Source: Desulfuromonadales bacterium (GTDB lineage: Bacteria; Desulfobacterota; Desulfuromonadia; Desulfuromonadales; BM103). Taken from it: a stretch of 64,000 bases of DNA. The notes under the pieces are model-generated. The model had not been told where the DNA came from, made no database searches, and worked only from the letters and a program-made list of their open reading frames with translations. Shown piece by piece: positions 45,157 through 52,823 of the stretch. Both the position numbers and the translations under genes were made by a program. The DNA is taken from positions 124,001 through 188,000 of the forward strand of contig JACZKE010000052.1 in NCBI GenBank assembly GCA_014860225.1. Direction: 5' to 3'. Within the stretch, counting starts at the first letter, position 1; every line of letters begins with the position of its first letter.

Positions 45157-46041
45157 ATGAAAAGAGTCGCATTGTTCGTGATTACCAATCTGGCGATTGT
45201 TCTCGTGCTGGGCATTGTCCTGAGCCTGTTTGGAGTTGGTCGCATTCTCGATGAACAGGGAGTGGGGCTCGATCTTTACAACCTGCTGGTTTTTGCTGCA
45301 GTGTTCGGCTTCGGAGGATCGCTGATCTCGCTGGTTATCTCCAAATGGACAGCCAAGCGTATGACCGGAGCCCGGGTGATTGCCTCGCCGGCCAGCGAGA
45401 TCGAATCCTGGCTGGTGCAGACCGTGACCAGACTGGCCCAGCGTGCCGGGATCGGCATGCCCGAGGTTGCTATCTACGACTCAGCCGATGTCAACGCGTT
45501 TGCTACTGGCATGCGCAGGAACAATGCGTTGGTGGCGGTGAGCACAGGATTGCTGCGCTACATGGATCGTGAAGAGGCGGAGGCCGTGCTGGCTCACGAA
45601 GTGAGCCACGTTGCCAACGGCGATATGATCACCCTGGCCCTTATCCAGGGAGTGGTCAACACTTTCGTGATCGTCGCCTCGCGGGTTGTGGGACATTTTA
45701 TTGATCGCGTGATTTTCAAGACCGAGCGCGGCCACGGCCCCGCGTTCTACGTCACTTCGATTGTGGCCCAGATCGTCTTCGGCATTCTCGCCAGCACCAT
45801 TGTCTTCTGGTTCAGCCGGCAGCGCGAATTCCGTGCTGATGCTGGCAGTGCCAGGCTGGCCGGGCGTGAGAAGATGATCGCGGCCCTTGAAAAGCTGCGG
45901 CGCAACCTTGACCAACCGCACCTGCCCGATCAGATGGCGGCATTCGGTATCTCGGGTAACGTCAGCCGCGGCCTCAAACGCTTTTTTATGACGCACCCGC
46001 CTCTCGATGAGCGGATCGAAGCCCTCAGGCGCACGTCCTGA
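45157..46041 (+). CDS. htpX: Membrane zinc metalloprotease HtpX
   Basis: M48 peptidase of the inner membrane that removes damaged membrane proteins. The 294-aa chain has two N-terminal membrane segments ([20 protein letters not shown] and [20 protein letters not shown]), the zinc motif HEVSH at 147-151 with a downstream Glu ligand in [14 protein letters not shown], and two further hydrophobic stretches around 160-220. GGAGG precedes ATG 45157. It may be stress-induced; mscS follows. Confidence 0.93.
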   Translation: MKRVALFVITNLAIVLVLGIVLSLFGVGRILDEQGVGLDLYNLLVFAAVFGFGGSLISLVISKWTAKRMTGARVIASPASEIESWLVQTVTRLAQRAGIGMPEVAIYDSADVNAFATGMRRNNALVAVSTGLLRYMDREEAEAVLAHEVSHVANGDMITLALIQGVVNTFVIVASRVVGHFIDRVIFKTERGHGPAFYVTSIVAQIVFGILASTIVFWFSRQREFRADAGSARLAGREKMIAALEKLRRNLDQPHLPDQMAAFGISGNVSRGLKRFFMTHPPLDERIEALRRTS

Positions 46042-46075
46042 ATCTGCCAGCGAATATCAACAAAGGGAGGTTGAC

Positions 46076-46912
46076 ATGGAAGAGCAACTGCAAGGAAGCG
46101 GAGAATATATTGACACGTTAATCACTCTGCTGGTGGTTTGGGGGCCAAAACTGGTCGGGGCGGTTCTGGCTCTGATCATTGGTCTTTATGTGGTCAACAT
46201 GATCTCCGGCAGTATTGAGAAGATGATGGTAAAGAAAGAACTCGATCCATCTCTGCGACCGTTTCTCAAGAGCCTTGTCAGCTCCCTGCTTAAAGTACTT
46301 GTCGTCGTCAGCGTCCTTGGCATGATCGGCATCCAGATGACCTCGTTCATAGCCATTCTTGGTGCAGCAGGTCTGGCTATTGGCCTGGCCCTGTCCGGGA
46401 CTCTTCAGAATTTTGCCGGAGGAGTCATGATTCTTACCTTTAAACCATTCAAAGTCGGTGATTATATTGATGCACAAGGCTATGCCGGGACAGTCAATTG
46501 TATCCAGATATTTAATACCATACTCAAAACACCTGATAACAAGACCATCATCATCCCCAACAGTGGTTTGTCAACATCTTCCATGGTGAATTATTCCACC
46601 GAACCGACCCGCCGGGTCGACTGGGTTTTTGGCATAGCCTATGGCGATGACATTGACAAGGCAAAAGAGGTTCTTCTTGGGCTTCTTACCTCGAATGATC
46701 AGGTTCTGAAAGATCCGGCTCCGTTTGTCAACTTGGGAGAGTTGGCCGACAGTTCGGTTAATTTCACGGTCAGGGCATGGGTCAATTCCGGCGATTACTG
46801 GTCTGTTCATTTTTACATGCTGGAAAATGTTTACCGGAAGTTTGGTGAGGCAGGCCTGAATATCCCGTTCCCGCAAATTGATGTACACATGGACAAGGAG
46901 ATTGCAGTCTGA
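46076..46912 (+). CDS. mscS: Small-conductance mechanosensitive channel (MscS type)
   Basis: Releases solutes under hypo-osmotic shock. The 278-aa length matches E. coli MscS. Three N-terminal membrane segments are visible (LVGAVLALIIGLYVVNMI; SLLKVLVVVSVLGMIGI; FIAILGAAGLAIGLALSGTL), the last being the Gly/Ala-rich pore helix followed by QNFAGGVMILTFKPFKVGDYI. The cytosolic beta domain ends in IPFPQIDVHM. AGGGAGG precedes ATG 46076. A terminator follows at 46989. Confidence 0.93.
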   Translation: MEEQLQGSGEYIDTLITLLVVWGPKLVGAVLALIIGLYVVNMISGSIEKMMVKKELDPSLRPFLKSLVSSLLKVLVVVSVLGMIGIQMTSFIAILGAAGLAIGLALSGTLQNFAGGVMILTFKPFKVGDYIDAQGYAGTVNCIQIFNTILKTPDNKTIIIPNSGLSTSSMVNYSTEPTRRVDWVFGIAYGDDIDKAKEVLLGLLTSNDQVLKDPAPFVNLGELADSSVNFTVRAWVNSGDYWSVHFYMLENVYRKFGEAGLNIPFPQIDVHMDKEIAV

Positions 46913-46918
46913 CATGTA

Positions 46919-46938
46919 ATTAGTTTTCGTCCGGAAAC
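46919..46938. repeat. 20-bp repeat, inverted copy at 51897-51916
   Basis: ATTAGTTTTCGTCCGGAAAC lies 7 bases after the mscS stop. The identical 20 bases occur in reverse orientation at 51897-51916, about 5 kb away. The motif is itself a near-palindrome (AGTTT...AAACT). Confidence 0.8.
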
Positions 46939-46988
46939 GGTCCTTTCCCGCAATCTTTCTTCTTATTGATCACGACTTCTTGAACACT

Positions 46989-47017
46989 AAAACCCGCCCA
47001 TGTACCCGGCGGGTTTT
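46989..47017 (+). terminator. Rho-independent terminator after mscS
   Basis: AAAACCCGCC (46989-46998) and GGCGGGTTTT (47008-47017) form a perfect 10-bp stem. The remainder of 46913-47222 has no gene that I can support. Confidence 0.88.
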
Positions 47018-47222
47018 CCCGTATTGCAGAGATTGCATGAATCTCACATTTCTGCAGAATTTCAGCCCATAAATCAATTCGGGAGCAATTGTGAGAAATT
47101 TCTGAGATGTGGTTGTTATATTGTTTTGGCGAAGCAGGCTGTCAGATATATGAGGCCCGTAATAAAGCCTTTGGCTCTGTCGAAAACAATCTGTAGTCCA
47201 TGCACAAGCAATTGGGGGGATG

Positions 47223-47405
47223 ATGAAGACTGTTTCAATCTGGATCGCCTGTTTGGGTGCATTTGTACTTTTAGATTACTCCTTCTCGTTCTGGACGGCT
47301 TTTGGGGTCATTTATGTTCTTGGAATTCTTTTGGTCATCATCGTGGCCTTTTTAAGTCGTGGACGTCGTCAACCAACGTTGGAAAACGAGTCCGCTCAAC
47401 AGTGA
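47223..47405 (+). CDS. Small membrane protein, 60 aa
   Basis: MKTVSIWIACLGAFVLLDYS continues into FGVIYVLGILLVIIVAFLSR, giving two hydrophobic segments and a charged tail (RGRRQPTLENESAQQ). No family is recognised. A G-rich tract (GGGGGG at 47214-47219) lies immediately before two possible starts, 47220 and 47223; 47223 gives the better spacing. It lies before the PAS histidine kinase on the same strand, 243 bases away. Confidence 0.5.
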   Translation: MKTVSIWIACLGAFVLLDYSFSFWTAFGVIYVLGILLVIIVAFLSRGRRQPTLENESAQQ

Positions 47406-47648
47406 TTTGTGTGATGAAATTCGGATGTCTTAGCCCTTATTTTCGTGAAATTCTCACATTGCAGGATTCGCACGTTATCCGTGATTGGCAGCAACACTAA
47501 CCCTATTTCGGACTGTCCATTTAATCATGATTGTGCTTCTATAAACACTTGCCTGACCTTTCTTGACGCAGTTGTGCAGAAGTGATATTGAGACTGCAAT
47601 CATTGTCTCAGTGGTAAATCCGATTCCCGGAGGGGAAAGAAAAACCTT

Positions 47649-49097
47649 ATGCGTTTGGCTTTTGACTTGGAACAGATAGGGGCCTGGTCTTTCGACTTCA
47701 CCACTGGTCAATTGCAATGGGATGATCGTTCCGGGGCGTTTTTCTCTCTTCCAGCGGATCGACCCATCTCAAGTAAAGAGGTCCTCTCACGGATTCACCC
47801 GGAAGATCTGAGGGCTTTGGAAAACAATTTTCAGGCCGGACTCAACACGTTCTCGGACCGTGATTATCAAATGGAATTCCGGGTGATCTGGCCTGATGGA
47901 TCTGTGCACAACCTTTTGGGGAGAGGAAGAATCTTTTTTTCGAAGGATGGTTTACATCAACCCGCACACATCTTAGGCACTTTTTTTGACCAGACGATAT
48001 CGCCTAACGCTGAATTGGATCATGAGCAAAGCCTGAAGAGTTTTCAGGATTTAGTTGAGACCGTCAATGACTGGGTTTGGGAAGTCAACCAGGACGGCGT
48101 CTATACTTACGCAAGTCCAAGAGTAAAAAATTTATTAGGATACGAGCCGGAGGAGGTCATTGGGAAGACACCATTCGATTTCATGTTGGAAAGTGAAAAA
48201 AATCGGGTAGCCAATGAGTTCAAGAGGCTTCTGACCATGAGAGAATCGTTCCTGGCTTTGGAGAACACCAATCGCCACAAAGACGGTCACTTGGTTGTTT
48301 TAGAGACCAGTGGAGTTCCCTATTTCGACGAGAGAGGCACCTTGCTCGGTTACCGTGGTATTGACCGGGATATCTCCGAGCGCAAGCGAGCTCAGGAAGC
48401 GTTGATCCAGGCGAACCTGGAGTTGGATGCTTTCGTCTACACCGTTTCCCATGACTTGCGTAGTTACCTGACGCCGATCATCGGCTACGCAGGAGTGCTC
48501 AAGGAGACCTGTCAGGAGCGTTTGGACAATCAGTCTCTTGGCTGTCTGGTAGAGATTGAGAACCAAGGGTACAGGATGCTGGAGCTCATGGAAGATCTTC
48601 TGATTCTGGCAAAGGTGGGCCACCTACCGAGATCAACCGAGCCGGTTGACCTCAACGAAGTGGTGGCGGATGTCCTGGCCGATATGGGGAGTCTTATAGT
48701 GCAAGCCGGAGTCATCACCGAGCAGCATCCCATGCCCAAACTGCGAGTTCCGAAATCCCTTCTGACCCAGATTTTTTATAACCTGCTTGGGAATGCCATA
48801 CGTTACGCAGGAAGCGATGGCAACCCCATTGAAATAGGAGGAGAGCGCAGGGGAGATCTTGTAAGCCTCTATGTCCGAGATCATGGTCCGGGTATTCCAG
48901 AGAGTGAGCGGAGTCGCATCTTCGAGGTCTTCTATCGTGGCGTTGCTGGCAGAAAAACTTCTGGAACAGGGGTGGGGCTTGCTACGGTTCAGAAAATTTC
49001 CCGTCTCTATGGGGGACGAGCCTGGGTGGAGAAAACTCCTGGTGGCGGCAGCAGTTTCTGGGTGGAATTGATGGATATTCAGAATCCTCGTGAGTAG
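47649..49097 (+). CDS. Cytoplasmic PAS-PAS sensor histidine kinase
   Basis: A 482-aa kinase without membrane segments. Residues 1-115 form a first PAS domain (LEQIGAWSFDFTTGQLQWDD; DYQMEFRVIWPDGSVHNLLG), 125-255 a second PAS/PAC (VETVNDWVWEVNQDGVYTYA; GYRGIDRDISERKRAQEAL). Then HisKA with His268 in VYTVSHDLRSYLTPIIGYAG and the HATPase with NAIRYAGSDGNPIEI, VRDHGPGIPESERSRIF and GTGVGLATVQKI. No response regulator lies next to it, so its partner is elsewhere. The ribosome site is weak (GGAGG about 16 bases upstream). Confidence 0.87.
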   Translation: MRLAFDLEQIGAWSFDFTTGQLQWDDRSGAFFSLPADRPISSKEVLSRIHPEDLRALENNFQAGLNTFSDRDYQMEFRVIWPDGSVHNLLGRGRIFFSKDGLHQPAHILGTFFDQTISPNAELDHEQSLKSFQDLVETVNDWVWEVNQDGVYTYASPRVKNLLGYEPEEVIGKTPFDFMLESEKNRVANEFKRLLTMRESFLALENTNRHKDGHLVVLETSGVPYFDERGTLLGYRGIDRDISERKRAQEALIQANLELDAFVYTVSHDLRSYLTPIIGYAGVLKETCQERLDNQSLGCLVEIENQGYRMLELMEDLLILAKVGHLPRSTEPVDLNEVVADVLADMGSLIVQAGVITEQHPMPKLRVPKSLLTQIFYNLLGNAIRYAGSDGNPIEIGGERRGDLVSLYVRDHGPGIPESERSRIFEVFYRGVAGRKTSGTGVGLATVQKISRLYGGRAWVEKTPGGGSSFWVELMDIQNPRE

Positions 49098-49202
49098 ACC
49101 CGGCTCGTTGTTAAGTGAGGCCAGCCAGTCGCGGCTAAAGCTGGTTTCCCAAAAATCACTATTCCCAGGATCATTAAGACCATCCGGTTTCGACTCCTGC
49201 TG

Positions 49203-49760
49203 TTAAACGCCAATGAACTCTAACCCGACAAAAACGGCCAGAATAAAAACGGTCATTCCCATAACCATTTTTGTCTCGCTGATATTGAAGAGCTCCTGCA
49301 GGGTGATTTCACCGAAAGAACCCAAGCCTTGGATGTGATCCCTGACAAATGGATAAATGATGCTATAGATGGCCGCGCCGGCGAGAATACCCGCCACGCC
49401 GCCGAACAAGGCATCAAGTGAACCCTGTCCAACGGCACCTACGGAGGTGCCGGGACAGTATCCGAGCAGGGCAAAGCCAATACCAAAGATCAGGCTGCCG
49501 AACACAGTCGATCCGACAGATCCGGCCTTGGGGTGAAATTGGATAAGGCCAAGGCGCTTCATGGGATAAATTCCAAGCATGCCGACAAGAATGGCCGTCA
49601 GAATGACCTTCGCGACAGTGAAGTCAGTCAGAAGCAACTGTCCCATGATTATGTCGTATCGGGTGACTTGGCCTTTCTGCAGAAAAAAGCCAAAAAAGAT
49701 GCCGATGATCAAGCCGAGCACGAGCTGAACCCGCTGCTGTTGATGTAGACTTCGCAACAT
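49203..49760 (-). CDS. YeeE/YedE-family membrane protein (sulfur transport), part 1
   Basis: A 185-aa protein with four to five membrane segments (LVLGLIIGIFFGFFLQ, VILTAILVGMLGIYPM, LIFGIGFALLGYCPGT, VAGILAGAAIYSIIYPF, MTVFILAVFVGLEFIG). GYCPGTSVGAVG carries the conserved Cys of thiosulfate-importing YeeE proteins. ATG 49760 has GGGAGG upstream; the longer frame to 50069 is the antisense of the next gene. It pairs with the 216-aa YeeE protein ending 14 bases upstream; each half resembles one half of long YeeE. Confidence 0.82.
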   Translation of the reverse strand: MLRSLHQQQRVQLVLGLIIGIFFGFFLQKGQVTRYDIIMGQLLLTDFTVAKVILTAILVGMLGIYPMKRLGLIQFHPKAGSVGSTVFGSLIFGIGFALLGYCPGTSVGAVGQGSLDALFGGVAGILAGAAIYSIIYPFVRDHIQGLGSFGEITLQELFNISETKMVMGMTVFILAVFVGLEFIGV

Positions 49761-49774
49761 GCGGTGTACCTCCC

Positions 49775-50425
49775 TTAAAAGATCAGTAGAGCCGTGACAA
49801 CCCCGCCGATGAAGATTCCCGCGGCGGCGACCCAACTGCTGGCTACGAGCTGCATAGTCCCGCTGAGTGCGTGCCCGCTCGTGCAACCGTTCGCCCAACG
49901 CGCCCCGAGTCCGATCAACATGCCGCCGAGGAACGCTACGCACAATCGCCAGAGAATCCCATCCCCGAATCGCGCGACCCAGACTTCCGGAGTGAAGGTC
50001 AGCATGAAGTCGCCTGACAGTCCGGCCGATAAAAATGCCCCGATGAACAGGCCAGTAACCAGCATCCACTCCCAGTCGATGGCGGGTACAAACCGTTGGT
50101 AATACTCTCTTTGAAGAGTCCGTTCACCACGAAAGGCTTTTTCTATCATGCCGCTGGTTTTCGCAAAGGCCGTGGAAACTCCGAGCGGATGGTCCGAAAG
50201 CAGAAATGCGAACCAACTCAGGATTCCGATGCCGGCGCCCGCTACGTAAGGAGACCAGGCTTTCATTGAAAGCAGACCGGACAGCCCTGATGCCGCCTCC
50301 AGAGACTCGGCCGGTTCTGCTTGAGCACAGACAGCGCCGCTCAGGAGCAGTCCCTGGATCGCAACGAGAGTTGAAACTCTCAGCCAAAGCAGGCAGGTGG
50401 ATGGAGATGTCTTTGACTGCGTCAT
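49775..50425 (-). CDS. YeeE/YedE-family membrane protein (sulfur transport), part 2
   Basis: A 216-aa protein with an N-terminal signal/anchor (LVAIQGLLLSGAVCAQAEP) and further membrane segments (YVAGAGIGILSWFAFLLS, MLVTGLFIGAFLSAGLS, LCVAFLGGMLIGLGARWANG, AAAGIFIGGVVTALLIF). GARWANGCTSGHALSG is the conserved YeeE cysteine motif. AAGGAGA precedes ATG 50425. It lies between the MBL-rhodanese gene and the partner YeeE gene, so import of a sulfur compound coupled to sulfur transfer is likely. Confidence 0.82.
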   Translation of the reverse strand: MTQSKTSPSTCLLWLRVSTLVAIQGLLLSGAVCAQAEPAESLEAASGLSGLLSMKAWSPYVAGAGIGILSWFAFLLSDHPLGVSTAFAKTSGMIEKAFRGERTLQREYYQRFVPAIDWEWMLVTGLFIGAFLSAGLSGDFMLTFTPEVWVARFGDGILWRLCVAFLGGMLIGLGARWANGCTSGHALSGTMQLVASSWVAAAGIFIGGVVTALLIF

Positions 50426-50462
50426 GCGATTCTCTCCTTTCGCAGTTTCACTTCGGATCCTG

Positions 50463-51833
50463 TCAGTCGGACCTGATACTGCAACCGACCGCCTGACAGG
50501 CGGCCATCGAGCCGAGACAGTTTTGCACATCCTCAAAACCGTTCTGCTTGAGGATCGAGGCAGCGATAATCGCCCGTCTTCCGCTGCCGCAGAATGTAAT
50601 GATCGGCTTGTCACGCGGTATCTCGTCAAGGCGTTCCGGCACCTCGCCGAGATATATGTGCGTGCTGCCAGGCAGCCTGCCGGCAGAGACCTCTTCCGCC
50701 TTGCGAACATCAAGGAGGGTAAATTCCTGGTTTCCGTCCATCCGACTTTTCAGGTCGCCGGCATAGACCGCCGGGATTCGATCATAATGGCGGCCACTCA
50801 CCTCCCATCCGTGCAGACCTTCATCGAGATAACTGATGATGTTTTCGTAACCGAGCCTGGTCAGGTAACGTACGGCAGGTTCCACATCGGTAAACTCATG
50901 GATGATCAGGCCGATGTCACGGTCATACGGAATGAACCAGCCGGCATAGACCGGGATCATGTCCAGGGGGATGGCGAGGCTGCCGGGGATAAAGGCTCCA
51001 GAATAAGCTTCGGGGCTGCGGGTGTCGAGTGACAGCAGGCCGCGATCCATGTCTGACGCGAACTCGCCTGCCGCGGAAGGCACAGGACGGCGCAATGCTC
51101 CCATGTGCGGCGGACCGGCCAGGTTGTACTTTTCCATTTGCTTGAAATAGGGAGGATAGTAATGTTTTTCACTGGTCTTTCTCTGGATGAAATCGCTGCG
51201 ATCCTTTACTTGAAGAGCCGGATTGAATTGACGTTCGTAGCCGATCGAAGAGAATTCCCGTGAGGCCATTCCTGAACCGCAGACTGATCCGGCGCCGTGT
51301 GCAGGGTAAAGCAGGACATGGTCGCCCAACGGCAGAAGTTTCTCAAAAATGCTGTCGTACAGAAAACCTGCGACTTCTTTGGATCGGTCTGGAAAGAAGT
51401 CGGTGCGTCCTACGTCGCCAATGAATAGAGCATCACCGGTAAACACGGCGAGCGGTTGATCGCTGAATTCCCGATCGATGAGTACCAGCGAGATGCTCTC
51501 ATCGGTGTGGCCAGGTGTTTTGACAACCCGCAGGACGATATTCCCGAATTCGTAAACGTCATCTTCCCTGGCTGTTCGGCCGTACTCGAAAGGAAGTTCT
51601 TCACCATGATAAATAGCTGCACCAGTCAGGTCGGCAAGTTCGCAGGAGCCTATCACGAAATCTTCATTGCGATGGGTTTCGAAGATGTGCGTGATCTGCA
51701 TACCCTCCCTGTCGGCGATGTCCCGATAGATGCCGCAGTCGCGTCGAGGGTCGATGACCGCGGCTTTGCCCCCGTCACCGATGATGTACGATAATTGCGC
51801 CAATCCCTCAGATCTGATCTTTTTTAAAAACAT
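50463..51833 (-). CDS. MBL-fold / double rhodanese protein with altered metal motif
   Basis: A 456-aa protein of the persulfide-dioxygenase-like group. The MBL domain (1-250) has FETHRNEDFVIG where functional enzymes have THxHxDH: only His54 and Asp58 remain. TPGHTDESISL, GDALFIGDVGRTDF and YPAHGAGSVCG are retained. Two rhodanese domains follow; the first lacks a catalytic Cys, the second has TFCGSGRRA with Cys415. It heads the YeeE sulfur operon. Either metal binding is changed or the domain acts as a binding module; sulfur transfer through Cys415 remains possible. Confidence 0.82.
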   Translation of the reverse strand: MFLKKIRSEGLAQLSYIIGDGGKAAVIDPRRDCGIYRDIADREGMQITHIFETHRNEDFVIGSCELADLTGAAIYHGEELPFEYGRTAREDDVYEFGNIVLRVVKTPGHTDESISLVLIDREFSDQPLAVFTGDALFIGDVGRTDFFPDRSKEVAGFLYDSIFEKLLPLGDHVLLYPAHGAGSVCGSGMASREFSSIGYERQFNPALQVKDRSDFIQRKTSEKHYYPPYFKQMEKYNLAGPPHMGALRRPVPSAAGEFASDMDRGLLSLDTRSPEAYSGAFIPGSLAIPLDMIPVYAGWFIPYDRDIGLIIHEFTDVEPAVRYLTRLGYENIISYLDEGLHGWEVSGRHYDRIPAVYAGDLKSRMDGNQEFTLLDVRKAEEVSAGRLPGSTHIYLGEVPERLDEIPRDKPIITFCGSGRRAIIAASILKQNGFEDVQNCLGSMAACQAVGCSIRSD

Positions 51834-51896
51834 GACGTTCCTCCCCGACCGCGCTCGAACAAGCCTAATAAGGAAACTACGGACAACACAGGCACA

Positions 51897-51916
51897 GTTT
51901 CCGGACGAAAACTAAT
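51897..51916. repeat. 20-bp repeat, inverted copy of 46919-46938
   Basis: GTTTCCGGACGAAAACTAAT is the exact reverse complement of the motif after mscS. It lies 64 bases upstream of the MBL-rhodanese start, so it could be an operator or one end of a mobile unit. Confidence 0.8.
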
Positions 51917-51954
51917 AAGCAGAAGGTGCAAACATCATCTAATCGAAATCCAGG

Positions 51955-52464
51955 TCATTGTCCTGATGTGACACTTTCTGCGTCGGATTTTTCATCACTC
52001 ACCGGCAGTTTGTCTACCTTGGAACCAAGGACTATTGCAGCACTGATCAACACTAAATTCTTGATGATATATTGCCCTTCAAGGGTTGGAACCCAAGGTA
52101 TCTGCACAAAAACTTTTTCGGGAAACAGGAATATGGGAGACATTGCACCCACCATCTGCAAAGCCAGCAAAAGGAGGACCACTCGCATATACTTGCCCAT
52201 TAGCATTCCTAAACCGATTGCACATTCCCAGGTCGCCAGGATTTTGATTGCCAGGTTTTGCGAGACCAAACCAAAAGTCAATATCTCGAATGTTTGTCGC
52301 GCCAAATCCTCAGCCGGGCTCATGTCGGGAAAATACTTCAATAGACCGAACCAGAAGAAGATAATTCCCAGGCTGATACGAAGCGAAAGGATGCCGAACT
52401 GCTTCATCCAACTGCGGACCTTTTGATCTATACTGATGATCCTTTGCATGAAATCTTCCGTCAT
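51955..52464 (-). CDS. DoxX / DUF417-like membrane protein
   Basis: A 169-aa protein with four membrane segments (ILSLRISLGIIFFWFGLLKY, LAIKILATWECAIGLGMLMG, RVVLLLLALQMVGAMSPIFL, YIIKNLVLISAAIVLGS). The RISLGIIFFWFGLLKYFP start resembles DoxX and YkgB proteins, which often accompany sulfur or thiol redox systems. GGGGAGG precedes ATG 52464; the frame to 52608 has no support. It is the first gene of the minus-strand sulfur cluster. The exact role is unknown. Confidence 0.75.
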   Translation of the reverse strand: MTEDFMQRIISIDQKVRSWMKQFGILSLRISLGIIFFWFGLLKYFPDMSPAEDLARQTFEILTFGLVSQNLAIKILATWECAIGLGMLMGKYMRVVLLLLALQMVGAMSPIFLFPEKVFVQIPWVPTLEGQYIIKNLVLISAAIVLGSKVDKLPVSDEKSDAESVTSGQ

Positions 52465-52823
52465 TGTGTGCCTCCCCGAAAACTTGGTCGGTGGGCCTAA
52501 CCGGAACATTCTCATGCCAAGTATAGTTGAAGAAACAGTCTTGCCAAGCTGAAGCGCTATGCTAAATCCGCTAATTGTACCGGAGTTGAATATGAGGGTT
52601 GCAGGCACGTAGGGAGGCTGCGAAGGGCCAGCATTTTTTTGATCACGATCTCCTGAACTACGCGATGCGCCAGCATATTGGCCCCTTGCCTTGGCAGGGT
52701 TTGATGATAGTCTGAATAGACAGGGGCAACCTCTGGGATTTTGTCGGAAAAATCACATTCAGGCAAAGATGATACCTCTTCCGTAAGGAGGGGTAACCAG
52801 GCAATAGCACGCAAGGCCGAAAG
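52465..52823. other. 359-bp intergenic region, divergent between DoxX-like gene and lon
   Basis: Promoters for both directions should lie here, but I see no convincing -35/-10 pair. GTAAGGAGGGGTAACC (52782-52797) is a possible ribosome-site-like tract before lon but is too far (over 25 bases) from its ATG. No RNA gene or repeat is evident. Confidence 0.5.

Noticed and set aside
47000-47500. 166-aa plus-strand frame overlapping the small membrane protein
   Set aside because: Begins in the mscS terminator, has no ribosome site, and has no coherent domain; the 60-aa membrane protein frame is better.
49761-50069. N-terminal extension of the first YeeE protein to 50069
   Set aside because: The extension is an out-of-frame reading of the second YeeE gene and is Arg/His-rich; GGGAGG before 49760 marks the true start.
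52557-52814. 85-aa minus-strand frame between the DoxX-like gene and lon
   Set aside because: No ribosome site, no recognisable domain and overlaps the likely lon promoter region.
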